Assembly (NCBI GenBank): GCA_003170375.1
Contig: PMZN01000079.1
Location: 1-5,137 of the forward strand
Direction: 5' to 3'
From: Acidimicrobiaceae bacterium
GTDB lineage: Bacteria > Actinomycetota > Acidimicrobiia > Acidimicrobiales > Bog-793
Length of the DNA: 5,137 bases
Positions 1 to 5,137 of this stretch are shown piece after piece. Position numbers and translations under genes: made by a program. How positions within the stretch are numbered: position 1 is the first letter of the stretch; each line of letters opens with the position of its first letter. The notes beneath the pieces were generated by a model. The model did no database searches. It had not been told where the DNA came from and saw only the letters and a program-made list of their open reading frames with translations.

Positions 1-940
1 CGGCGACGACATCGCCTGGATGCACATCGGACAGGACGGGCGGCTGTGGGCCATCAACCCCGAGACCGGCTTCTTCGGCGTGGCGCCCGGCACGAACATG
101 GTGACCAACCCGAATGCCGTGCTCACTCTGGCAGCCAATTGCATCTTCACGAACACGGCGCTCACCGACGACGGCGACATCTGGTGGGAGGGCCTCACCG
201 AGGAGCCGCCGGCGCACTGCACCGACTGGCGGGGCGACGAGTGGACGCCCGACTCCCCGACGCCCGCTGCGCACCCGAACTCACGCTTCACCGCGCCAGC
301 CAGCCAGGATCCGGCGATCGCCGACGAGTGGGAAGACCCGGAGGGCGTGCCCATCTCGGCCATCTTGTTCGGCGGCAGGCGCGCAGCGGTGGTCCCGCTC
401 GTCCACGAGGCCTTCGACTGGGCGCACGGTGTCTTCCTTGGCTCGATCATGGCTTCTGAGACGACCGCCGCCGCGACGGGGGCCGTGGGTGAGCTGAGAC
501 GCGACCCATTCGCGATGCTGCCGTTTTGCGGCTACAACATGGCCGACTACTGGGCACACTGGCTGTCGCTCGCGGACCGGATGGACGAGACGAAGCTGCC
601 CCGGGTCTTCTATGTCAACTGGTTCCGCAAGTCCGCCGACGGGCGCTTCCTGTGGCCCGGCTTCGGCGACAACTCCCGCGTGCTCGAGTGGGTCCTCGAG
701 CGTTGCGCGGGCCGCGGCGAAGTCGTCGAAACGCCTATCGGCTACCTTCCGGCGATGGGCACGATCGACGTCGAAGGGCTCGACATCCCCGAGGAGGACA
801 TGATCGAGCTGCTGCGAGTCGACCGCGATGAGTGGCGGGCGGAGCTGCCGCCCATCGCCGAGTATTTCGCCCAGTTCGGCGATCGGCTACCGCCGGCCAT
901 CACCGGCCAGATCGAGGCGCTCCGTCAGCGCCTCGGCTGA
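1..940 (+). CDS. pckG: Phosphoenolpyruvate carboxykinase (GTP), C-terminal half, 5' end outside the window
   Basis: This is the cytosolic enzyme that converts oxaloacetate and GTP to phosphoenolpyruvate, CO2 and GDP, the entry step of gluconeogenesis. The reading frame is open from base 2, so the start lies upstream; about 312 residues are present of a family usually near 600. The visible part begins at the kinase-2 metal-binding motif GDDIAWM, just after where the P-loop would be. Family blocks follow in the right order: [33 protein letters not shown] (substrate and nucleotide region), [16 protein letters not shown] and [15 protein letters not shown]. The C-terminus (ALRQRLG) has normal length, so nothing suggests truncation inside the window. 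The gene converges on a minus-strand gene and its last 16 bases are shared with that gene's 3' end. The GTP-dependent form is identified by these motifs; the ATP-dependent family has a different sequence. Confidence 0.96.
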   Translation, partial: GDDIAWMHIGQDGRLWAINPETGFFGVAPGTNMVTNPNAVLTLAANCIFTNTALTDDGDIWWEGLTEEPPAHCTDWRGDEWTPDSPTPAAHPNSRFTAPASQDPAIADEWEDPEGVPISAILFGGRRAAVVPLVHEAFDWAHGVFLGSIMASETTAAATGAVGELRRDPFAMLPFCGYNMADYWAHWLSLADRMDETKLPRVFYVNWFRKSADGRFLWPGFGDNSRVLEWVLERCAGRGEVVETPIGYLPAMGTIDVEGLDIPEEDMIELLRVDRDEWRAELPPIAEYFAQFGDRLPPAITGQIEALRQRLG

Positions 941-1371
941 CGCCGCCCAACGCCGTCCTGCTGCTGTTCCCAGGCGGCGCTCGTCACCTGGTTGGGTGGC
1001 ACCGAGACGATCATCCCGGTCGAACCGTCCGGGGCGGCCACCGCGTAGTCGCCGGCAGGCAGGCTCGGGAACACCGCCGCGTAGACCGTTGCGCTCCGTC
1101 CCGCCCGCGGCAACACCCACACGTGCGTGCGCTGTGAGGGGTCCGAGGTGGGGTGGATCTCGACCTCGAGGCCTTCGCACCCCGCGGGCGCCGTCAACAC
1201 GAGTGCACCCCTGTGCTCACCGACGTCCACCAGCACGGCGCGGCTCGGGTCGGTCGGCCGGGGTGTCTCCCCGGCCGCCGAAACTTCACTCAGATGATCG
1301 TGGGGGGCTCTGTCAAGGTGGGAATGCAGGTGTCGTCGCATCGTCGGTGCCGTCGGTCCGCTCAGGGCCAT
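925..1371 (-). CDS. Conserved actinobacterial hypothetical protein with His-rich N-terminus (148 aa)
   Basis: The function is unknown. The ATG at 1371 follows the DUF4331 stop codon by 4 nt (TGA-CGAG-ATG) with no clear Shine-Dalgarno sequence, which suggests translational coupling. An in-frame ATG at 1341 (138 aa) is an alternative start, and the frame stays open further upstream inside the DUF4331 gene. The N-terminus carries five His in a short stretch ([13 protein letters not shown], about residues 14-26). A compact domain rich in predicted beta strands follows, with blocks [39 protein letters not shown] and GMIVSVPP. This pattern matches, from memory, a family widespread in actinobacteria that is sometimes labelled 'phospholipase'; I see no lipase serine motif and do not adopt that name. 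There is no signal peptide or membrane helix. The His cluster could bind a metal, but that is inference. Its last 16 bases overlap the end of pckG on the other strand. Confidence 0.8.
   Translation of the reverse strand: MALSGPTAPTMRRHLHSHLDRAPHDHLSEVSAAGETPRPTDPSRAVLVDVGEHRGALVLTAPAGCEGLEVEIHPTSDPSQRTHVWVLPRAGRSATVYAAVFPSLPAGDYAVAAPDGSTGMIVSVPPNQVTSAAWEQQQDGVGRRQPRR
941..979 (+). terminator. Weak GC-rich inverted repeat just after the pckG stop
   Basis: CGCCGCC at 941-947 pairs with GGCGGCG at 973-979, giving a 7-bp stem with a 25-nt loop that starts right after the pckG stop codon. No T-run follows. It also lies inside the coding sequence of the opposing gene, where GC-rich repeats of this size arise by chance. 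It is the only candidate terminator I see for pckG, and Rho-dependent termination is just as likely. Confidence 0.2.
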
Positions 1372-1375
1372 CTCG

Positions 1376-2815
1376 TCAGCCGGCAACTGGGAGCTTCTGC
1401 GCCGACGGGTTGTCGTAGCCGTCCCACGGGTTGCCAAGGTATGGGAAGGAATCCCGGTAGCTCAGGCCGAAGGCGCTCAAGCTTGCGAGGTTGGCCGGCT
1501 CCGACGCGGTGCCGCCGACGTCGTAGAGCGCCCCGGCGGCCGCGTCCGGCTTGAACGACTTGACGACATCGCCGAGGAGCGCACCAGCGACGGCCTTCAG
1601 CTCGATGCTCACGACATCGTCGAAGACGCGCCGACCGTTCGGGAAGCCGGCGTTGTCACCGCCGACAACGCCGAGGATGGCCGCCTTTGCAGGCGCCGTC
1701 GGCTCGATCGCGACGTTGAGCCGGAGCATGTCCGCCTTCGTGGCTCCCGTGTTGTTCTGGAACCCTGCAATGAGCCCGGCAGGAACGCCGGTGAGCAGGA
1801 CGGCGTCGAGGTCGGGGCGAGTGTTCGAAGAGTTCCCCGCGTAAGCGGCGAGGTTCGGGAATGCTCCCGGGTACAAGACGTTGAGAAGCGCCGCGAGGCT
1901 CGGGTGGTCGTAGTAGCCCGCGAAGGCAGCGTCGCCCACTGGAGCCTGGGTGTTCCAGTAGTCCTTCACGCCCATCGGAATGACGACCTCGTTGATGAGC
2001 GGGTTGCCGAGGCGCGAGATCTGCATCCACGGCCCCGCGTGGGTGGCCGGGTTGCCGTAGATCAGAGTCTTCTGGCGGCTGGCCGTGGTCCAGACCCCAA
2101 TGGTCGAGTCAGGGGCGGTGTAACCGCTCGGCCTCGATCCGTTGCGCGTGAGGTCCCGGATCGGGACCTGGATCGCGATGCTGTGGACGTTCAGCCCGGC
2201 GAGGGTGTTGATACCTGCCACCGCCGATCCCTTGAGCAGGAAGTCCGGCTGGAACGGGCGAAGGTCACCGAGGTCGAAGATCGACCCGAGGTCGACGTAG
2301 AAGCCGTCGGCACGTTGGCCGGCGAAGACGTAACTGCCCGAGCCGAGCGGGTGGACCGCCTCGGCGGCGAGCGGAGCGTAGTCGGGGATCGAGTTCTTGC
2401 CGACGTTGCACGGTGGGCACGCCAAGTCCTTGGCCAACAGGTGCGTGCCGTTCTTGTCCACGCGGGTGACCGAATAGAACTGCTTGCGGTTCCAGGTCTT
2501 GTCGCTCAAATGCTTGATCTGGCCCGTGTTGTAGAGGAACAGGTCGTGCGCACCGGTGTTGGTGAGCACGGTGTTGAACCGGAACTGGTAAGTGATCTGG
2601 GCGCGGGCATCGCCGTCGTTGTCGATGTGGATCTCATACAGCACGTCGTCGCCGAACTCATAGAAGTTCGGGCCTCCGGCAGGCTGTTGAAGGGGCACGT
2701 AGTTCGCGATGATCGTGACAGTGCTGGGGCTGTCGGGGCTGACGAACGCATAGAGATCCGCGCTGTCTGCTACGGGGTCCCGTGAGATCTCGGGAGCTTC
2801 TCGGTGGGAAGACAT
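1376..2815 (-). CDS. DUF4331 domain protein, full length (479 aa)
   Basis: This belongs to the DUF4331 family (PF14224), whose biochemical role is not known. Recognisable family blocks run the whole length: SSHREAP at residues 2-8, ADLYAFVSPD (19-28), GGPNFYEFGDDVLYEIHIDNDGD (47-69), a CPPCNVG motif (133-139), VFAGQRADGFYVDLGSIFDL (163-182), NVHSIAIQVP (209-218), GVWTTASR (240-247), SRLGNPLINEVVIP (267-280), LLNVLYPGAF (310-319), GGDNAGFPNGRR (385-396) and FPYLGNPWDGY (457-467). The length is normal. No signal peptide is visible: the protein starts directly with the conserved HREAP block. IDNDGD resembles an acidic calcium-binding loop, which is inference. The ATG at 2815 is supported by GAGGTG (bases 2825-2830 on the opposite strand), 9 nt upstream. 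It lies 96 nt after a Tat-signal gene and 4 nt before the 148-residue gene, probably in one operon. Confidence 0.95.
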   Translation of the reverse strand: MSSHREAPEISRDPVADSADLYAFVSPDSPSTVTIIANYVPLQQPAGGPNFYEFGDDVLYEIHIDNDGDARAQITYQFRFNTVLTNTGAHDLFLYNTGQIKHLSDKTWNRKQFYSVTRVDKNGTHLLAKDLACPPCNVGKNSIPDYAPLAAEAVHPLGSGSYVFAGQRADGFYVDLGSIFDLGDLRPFQPDFLLKGSAVAGINTLAGLNVHSIAIQVPIRDLTRNGSRPSGYTAPDSTIGVWTTASRQKTLIYGNPATHAGPWMQISRLGNPLINEVVIPMGVKDYWNTQAPVGDAAFAGYYDHPSLAALLNVLYPGAFPNLAAYAGNSSNTRPDLDAVLLTGVPAGLIAGFQNNTGATKADMLRLNVAIEPTAPAKAAILGVVGGDNAGFPNGRRVFDDVVSIELKAVAGALLGDVVKSFKPDAAAGALYDVGGTASEPANLASLSAFGLSYRDSFPYLGNPWDGYDNPSAQKLPVAG

Positions 2816-2824
2816 CGTTTCTTA

Positions 2825-2830
2825 CACCTC
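2825..2830 (-). promoter_or_regulatory. Ribosome binding site of the DUF4331 gene
   Basis: The minus strand reads GAGGTG, 9 nt before the ATG at 2815. This is a fair Shine-Dalgarno match, and it fixes the start at the residue where family homology (SSHREAP) begins. Confidence 0.7.
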
Positions 2831-2862
2831 ACTGGTTGTCTGGGATCGTGGTTGTAGGAGCT

Positions 2863-2913
2863 CGCCTGGCGGCAATGCTCGGGCTGGATGCGCCTGGCGG
2901 CGGTGCTTGGCTC
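2863..2913. repeat. Two-copy repeat, period 28 nt, each with a 9-nt palindrome
   Basis: CGCCTGGCGGC occurs at 2863-2873 and again at 2891-2901. Similarity continues for about ten more bases (AATGCTCGGG against GGTGCTTGGC). Each copy starts with the perfect palindrome CGCCTGGCG. The pair lies in the 96-nt gap between the Tat-signal gene and DUF4331, and the second copy touches the Tat gene's stop codon (2912-2914). It could be a paired protein-binding site upstream of DUF4331 or simply a small local duplication. I see no convincing promoter or T-rich terminator in this gap. Confidence 0.5.
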
Positions 2914-3199
2914 AACCCGCCGCGCGCAACAGCCGCGCGACGAGAGCCGAGTCTCGGCGAACTACCTCACGGGTGCCGACCATCAAGTGAACTTCACCGC
3001 TGCGCGGGTCTGGGATGTGCACGACGAGCGGTCCGGTGGCAGCCCGCCCTGCAGGTGCAGCAACGCCGGCGTTGTGAACCGTCGCGGGTCTGCGTGACGC
3101 CAGCAGTCCGGGGAACGACGGAATAGCGGCAAAGATGCCCGCCGCTGCGACCCCGGTTCCGCCTCGCTTGAGAAACGTCCGTCTCGTGATGCTTTCCAT
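2912..3199 (-). CDS. Small Tat-exported protein of unknown function (95 aa)
   Basis: The N-terminus MESITRRTFLKRGG is a near-consensus twin-arginine signal (TRRTFLK at residues 5-11). A hydrophobic stretch rich in Ala, Gly, Ile and Phe follows at residues 14-28, so export in a folded state through the Tat translocase is predicted. The cleavage site is unclear; LLA-S (near 34) and APA-G (near 50) are candidates. The mature part is short. It carries GPLVVHIPDPRSGEVHLMVG (56-75) and ends with REVVRRDSALVARLLRAAG. I recall similar short Tat proteins in actinobacteria but know no function. The frame is open further upstream to 3256, but the ATG at 3199 is preferred: it puts the Tat motif at the very N-terminus and has an AAGGGGGG ribosome site 6 nt upstream. 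The mature part seems too small for a cofactor enzyme, so it may be a partner or chaperone for another exported protein. Confidence 0.85.
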   Translation of the reverse strand: MESITRRTFLKRGGTGVAAAGIFAAIPSFPGLLASRRPATVHNAGVAAPAGRAATGPLVVHIPDPRSGEVHLMVGTREVVRRDSALVARLLRAAG

Positions 3200-3205
3200 C
3201 TGCTG

Positions 3206-3213
3206 CCCCCCTT
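3206..3213 (-). promoter_or_regulatory. Ribosome binding site deciding the Tat gene start
   Basis: The minus strand reads AAGGGGGG, 6 nt before the ATG at 3199. This favours that start over the upstream in-frame ATG at 3256, which would bury the Tat motif behind 19 extra residues. Confidence 0.65.
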
Positions 3214-3231
3214 GTCCAAAGAGGCCTCCGT

Positions 3232-3277
3232 CCGCACCGCAATTCCGGCTTGGCACTTCTCCGCGCCTGCGGTGCGG
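3232..3277. promoter_or_regulatory. Perfect 10-bp inverted repeat with 26-nt spacer upstream of the Tat gene
   Basis: CCGCACCGCA (3232-3241) is the exact reverse complement of TGCGGTGCGG (3268-3277). One wobble and one more Watson-Crick pair outside extend a possible RNA stem to 12 bp. It lies 33-78 nt upstream of the Tat gene's ATG, in the 172-nt gap after the MFS gene. No T-run follows on the minus strand, so it is not a classical intrinsic terminator. An operator with two half-sites, a 5' leader hairpin or a GC-rich terminator for the MFS gene are all possible. The rest of the 3200-3371 gap shows no clear promoter. Confidence 0.5.
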
Positions 3278-3371
3278 GCTGCCCCGAGCTCGTCCCGGGC
3301 GCCTCTCGACATGACTACGGCACAGGTCGCCGCTGCGGATGACCAGGCCTGCGGTCCAGGGGGAATGCTCC

Positions 3372-4793
3372 TCAGTTCAGCGACTGGCCCGGAAGGTCGG
3401 GCCGGCCCGCTTGATGCTGCTCGAGACGGCTCTGGGTCACGGCGCGGCGCATCGAGACATGGAACCCTGCCGCGACGGCGCAGGTCACACCTATCAAGAC
3501 GTCGCCCGCCTGCAGGGAGAAGCCGACAATCACCGCCAACAGTGCGCACAGCACCCAGACCAGCTGCAGCTGTGTCTCGAACTTGGCGAAGGCGCGCCCG
3601 AGCAGTGCCGGAGGCACGTGCCGCTGTGCGATCGAGTCGAACGAAGGCTTGGCTGCCGTGGTCGCGAAGCCGATGGCGAGGGTGAGCAGCGGCTGGGCCC
3701 ACAGTGAGCCCAGGACCGCGGCTATGACGCCGACGAGCGCAGAGAGCACGAGAGAGTAGAGGATCAGCTGCTGTTCGGACAGGTACCTGCGCAGCACCGG
3801 CACGAGAAGCGACCCGAGCAGCGAACCAATTGCGCTTGTCAAGAGCACAAAACCGAACCACCACGTCGCAGCGTGGAGATGACGCAGAGCGAAGGCCAGA
3901 AAGAAAGTCAGGAAGCCGACCGATCCCCTGATCACCGACATCGCTGCGAGTGAGAGCACCACCTCGGGGACATAGAGCGGAAGTCCCAGCCGCTGCCGCT
4001 CGCGAGCGACGTTGATCCGCACCTGACGCTCTCGGTTGGAGGTTGGCGAGCGCTCGTAGAGGGGACGCCCCGCTCCTTGTGGCCGGCGCCCCTTGTCGGG
4101 AACGGGCGGTCCCAAGATGGGCTGGCCATCGGGCGCCGCTGCTGCCGGCTTGGCGAGGACCGCGTCGGCGGTCTTGGGAAGCCGCATCGCGGCCACCCCT
4201 CCGAGGACGAACACAACGAACGCCAGCCGGAGCACCCAGGGTGCCCCGAGCTGAAGGAAGCCCACAGCCACAGGAGAGGCCACAAAGCCGGCGAGAGTGG
4301 CAAGAACGGCAAGCTTTGCATTCGCACTCGCGAGATCGTCCTCGGTCTCGGTCATGGACGGCACCAGTGCCGCCTTGGCGACCAGGTACAGCTTGGAGAG
4401 CACGAGGACGCCGAACGCCTCGGGGAACAGGAGCAACCCTCTGATGTCGGCGGCCATCAGGAGGACCAGGACCGCGCTTCCAACCGATGCGATCGCCATG
4501 GACGCGCGCCTCGCGTAGCTACCCCTGTCGAGCAGCGGGCTTAGGGCCGGCGCAACGACGGCGAACGGCGTGATCGTCAGCAGAAGGTAGAGCACGACCT
4601 TGCCTTTGGCGGCCTCCGGAGAGATCGTGAAGAACAGGGTCCCCGCAAGCGAGATGGTCACCATCGTCGTGCCCACCGAGAAGACGGTGTGGACGAGCGC
4701 GAGCCTGCCAAAGGGCTGGGACTGGTCGAAAAGATCGTGGACGGCACTGCGGACGAGCCGGGTGAAGCGAGCCCAACGCGCGGAGCTGTCCAC
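3372..4793 (-). CDS. MFS transporter, 12 predicted helices (473 aa)
   Basis: This is an inner-membrane transporter of the major facilitator superfamily; the substrate cannot be read from the sequence. Twelve hydrophobic segments are visible at about residues 31-57, 65-87, 97-116, 118-143, 160-182, 186-203, 274-300, 311-335, 342-363, 367-383, 408-426 and 429-447. LLDRGSYARRA (87-97) sits where MFS motif A is expected, between helices 2 and 3. The central loop (about 204-272) is long, rich in Pro, Ala and Arg, and cytoplasmic by topology. LLGRAFAKFETQLQLVWV before helix 11 matches, from memory, a signature of actinobacterial MFS proteins often annotated as general drug or metabolite exporters. 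The start is a GTG at 4793, the first possible start after an in-frame stop at 4815-4817; no good Shine-Dalgarno is seen, so a somewhat later start is possible. It is divergent from the RAM-domain gene and is followed after 172 nt by the Tat gene. Confidence 0.92.
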   Translation of the reverse strand: MDSSARWARFTRLVRSAVHDLFDQSQPFGRLALVHTVFSVGTTMVTISLAGTLFFTISPEAAKGKVVLYLLLTITPFAVVAPALSPLLDRGSYARRASMAIASVGSAVLVLLMAADIRGLLLFPEAFGVLVLSKLYLVAKAALVPSMTETEDDLASANAKLAVLATLAGFVASPVAVGFLQLGAPWVLRLAFVVFVLGGVAAMRLPKTADAVLAKPAAAAPDGQPILGPPVPDKGRRPQGAGRPLYERSPTSNRERQVRINVARERQRLGLPLYVPEVVLSLAAMSVIRGSVGFLTFFLAFALRHLHAATWWFGFVLLTSAIGSLLGSLLVPVLRRYLSEQQLILYSLVLSALVGVIAAVLGSLWAQPLLTLAIGFATTAAKPSFDSIAQRHVPPALLGRAFAKFETQLQLVWVLCALLAVIVGFSLQAGDVLIGVTCAVAAGFHVSMRRAVTQSRLEQHQAGRPDLPGQSLN

Positions 4794-4868
4794 GTCGCCA
4801 TGGTACGTGTCGGCTCATCGGTTCGAGACGCCGCTACGATGCGCCCACACCGAACTAGGAGGTCACCA
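4794..4868. promoter_or_regulatory. Divergent promoter region between the MFS gene and the RAM-domain gene
   Basis: Only 75 nt separate the two divergent starts. On the + strand, TACGAT (4835-4840) fits an actinobacterial -10 box and would start transcription near 4847, leaving a short leader with the ribosome site. No good -35 box stands 16-18 nt upstream. No clear promoter is seen for the MFS gene on the minus strand. Confidence 0.4.
4857..4863 (+). promoter_or_regulatory. Strong ribosome binding site of the RAM-domain gene
   Basis: AGGAGGT, a full match to the anti-Shine-Dalgarno core, lies 5 nt before the GTG at 4869. It selects this start over the much longer open frame that extends upstream to 4689, which would run antisense through the MFS gene. 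Confidence 0.85.
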
Positions 4869-5105
4869 GTGGGAGTTCGTGCCTACGTGCTGATCCAGAC
4901 AGAAGTTGGCAAGGCGGCTACGGTCGCAACGAAGGTGGCGGAGATCCCCGGGGTCGCGCGCGCAGAGGACGTGACCGGCCCCTACGACGTCATAGTTCAG
5001 GCCGAAGCCGACACGGTCGACGAACTGGGCAAGATAGTCGTCAGCCGGGTGCAGCTCATCGAGGGCATCACGCGCACATTGACCTGCCCGGTGGTCAACC
5101 TCTGA
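4869..5105 (+). CDS. Stand-alone Lrp/AsnC ligand-binding (RAM) domain protein (78 aa)
   Basis: This protein consists only of the C-terminal effector-binding domain of Lrp/AsnC regulators and has no helix-turn-helix, so it cannot bind DNA like a full Lrp. RAM domains fold as beta-alpha-beta-beta-alpha-beta units, oligomerise and bind amino acids or related small molecules at subunit interfaces. The family pattern is clear: RAYVLIQTEVGKA (residues 4-16), IPGVARAEDVTGPYDVIVQA (26-45, with the hallmark GPYD), DTVDELGKIVV (48-58), and the closing GITRTLTCPVVNL (66-78). I recall near-identical 78-residue proteins as strongly conserved single genes across actinobacteria. The GTG start is backed by a strong ribosome site. 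The ligand is unknown. It may modulate a full-length Lrp by mixed oligomers or act as a metabolite sensor, which is inference. Confidence 0.93.
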   Translation: MGVRAYVLIQTEVGKAATVATKVAEIPGVARAEDVTGPYDVIVQAEADTVDELGKIVVSRVQLIEGITRTLTCPVVNL

Positions 5106-5137
5106 TCAGACCGTAGTCAGACCGGCGCCCGGCGCCC
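5106..5137. other. 3' flank of the RAM-domain gene with short repeats, cut by the window edge
   Basis: TCAGACCG occurs twice with an 11-nt period (5106-5113 and 5117-5124). It is followed by two adjacent copies of GGCGCCC (5124-5130 and 5131-5137). The palindrome TCTGATCAGA (5101-5110) spans the stop codon. The GC-rich end could be the left arm of a terminator whose other arm lies outside, but this cannot be decided here. Confidence 0.3.

Noticed and set aside
828..1418. A + strand frame of 196 codons after pckG
   Set aside because: Its protein is Arg/Pro/Ser-rich low-complexity sequence, typical of an out-of-frame reading of GC-rich DNA, and it lies opposite the 148-aa gene.
925..1437. A longer 170-aa form of the His-rich protein, starting at 1437 inside DUF4331
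   Set aside because: The extra 22 residues (TRGTATTTRRRRSS type) look like an out-of-frame reading of the DUF4331 3' end. The ATG at 1371, 4 nt after the DUF4331 stop, is the more natural start.
1904..2785. A 293-codon open frame on the + strand opposite DUF4331
   Set aside because: It is the antisense shadow of a clear full-length DUF4331 gene. Its composition (Val, Asp, Arg, Glu rich) reflects the complementary GC-rich codons, and it matches no family I know.
3341..3356. GACCAGGCCTGCGGTC near-palindrome after the MFS stop, as a terminator
   Set aside because: Its core is a loopless 8-bp palindrome and the outer arms pair only across a two-base bulge. It cannot form a normal hairpin and no T-run follows.
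2983..3864. A 293-codon minus-strand frame spanning the Tat gene, the gap and the MFS 3' end
   Set aside because: It overlaps two well-supported genes in another frame, is very rich in Arg and Ala, and has no recognisable motif.
4689..4868. A longer N-terminus for the RAM-domain protein
   Set aside because: The extra 60 residues would run antisense to the MFS gene and contain no helix-turn-helix. The strong AGGAGGT site and the start of family homology both point to the GTG at 4869.

Overview
The window is GC-rich (about two thirds G+C by eye) and fits an actinobacterial chromosome. Three things point that way: a GTP-type PEP carboxykinase, a stand-alone 78-residue Lrp/AsnC ligand-binding protein of the kind common in Actinomycetota, and an MFS protein of actinobacterial type. 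A deeper placement such as Acidimicrobiia would be a guess. No tRNA, rRNA, CRISPR array or mobile element is visible.

Layout: positions 1-940 on the + strand hold the C-terminal half of pckG, cut by the left edge. It converges on a run of four minus-strand genes. Read in their own direction, these are a 12-helix MFS transporter (4793-3372), a 95-residue Tat-signal protein (3199-2912), a full-length DUF4331 protein (2815-1376) and a 148-residue conserved protein (1371-925). The last two are almost fused, with stop and start 4 nt apart, and are very likely one operon. The Tat gene is 96 nt upstream of DUF4331 and may belong to the same unit. The MFS gene is 172 nt further upstream and its membership is less certain. 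The 148-residue gene ends inside pckG, with a 16-nt tail-to-tail overlap. At the right, a divergent + strand gene (4869-5105) encodes the Lrp/AsnC-type RAM-domain protein, with a strong Shine-Dalgarno sequence.

How the genes work together: pckG is central carbon metabolism (oxaloacetate to PEP) and appears unrelated to the minus-strand cluster except by its overlapping end. The Tat protein, the DUF4331 protein and the 148-residue protein have no known function that I can state. Their tight order suggests a shared, probably envelope-related, job, but this is inference.

The main non-coding points are a perfect 10-bp inverted repeat with a 26-nt spacer upstream of the Tat gene (3232-3277), a pair of 28-nt-period repeats each containing a 9-nt palindrome between the Tat gene and DUF4331 (2863-2913), and the short divergent promoter region at 4794-4868. 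No stretch above 300 bases lacks a gene. I see no strong evidence for a new defence or mobile system; the uncharacterised Tat/DUF4331/148-residue cluster is the most interesting content.
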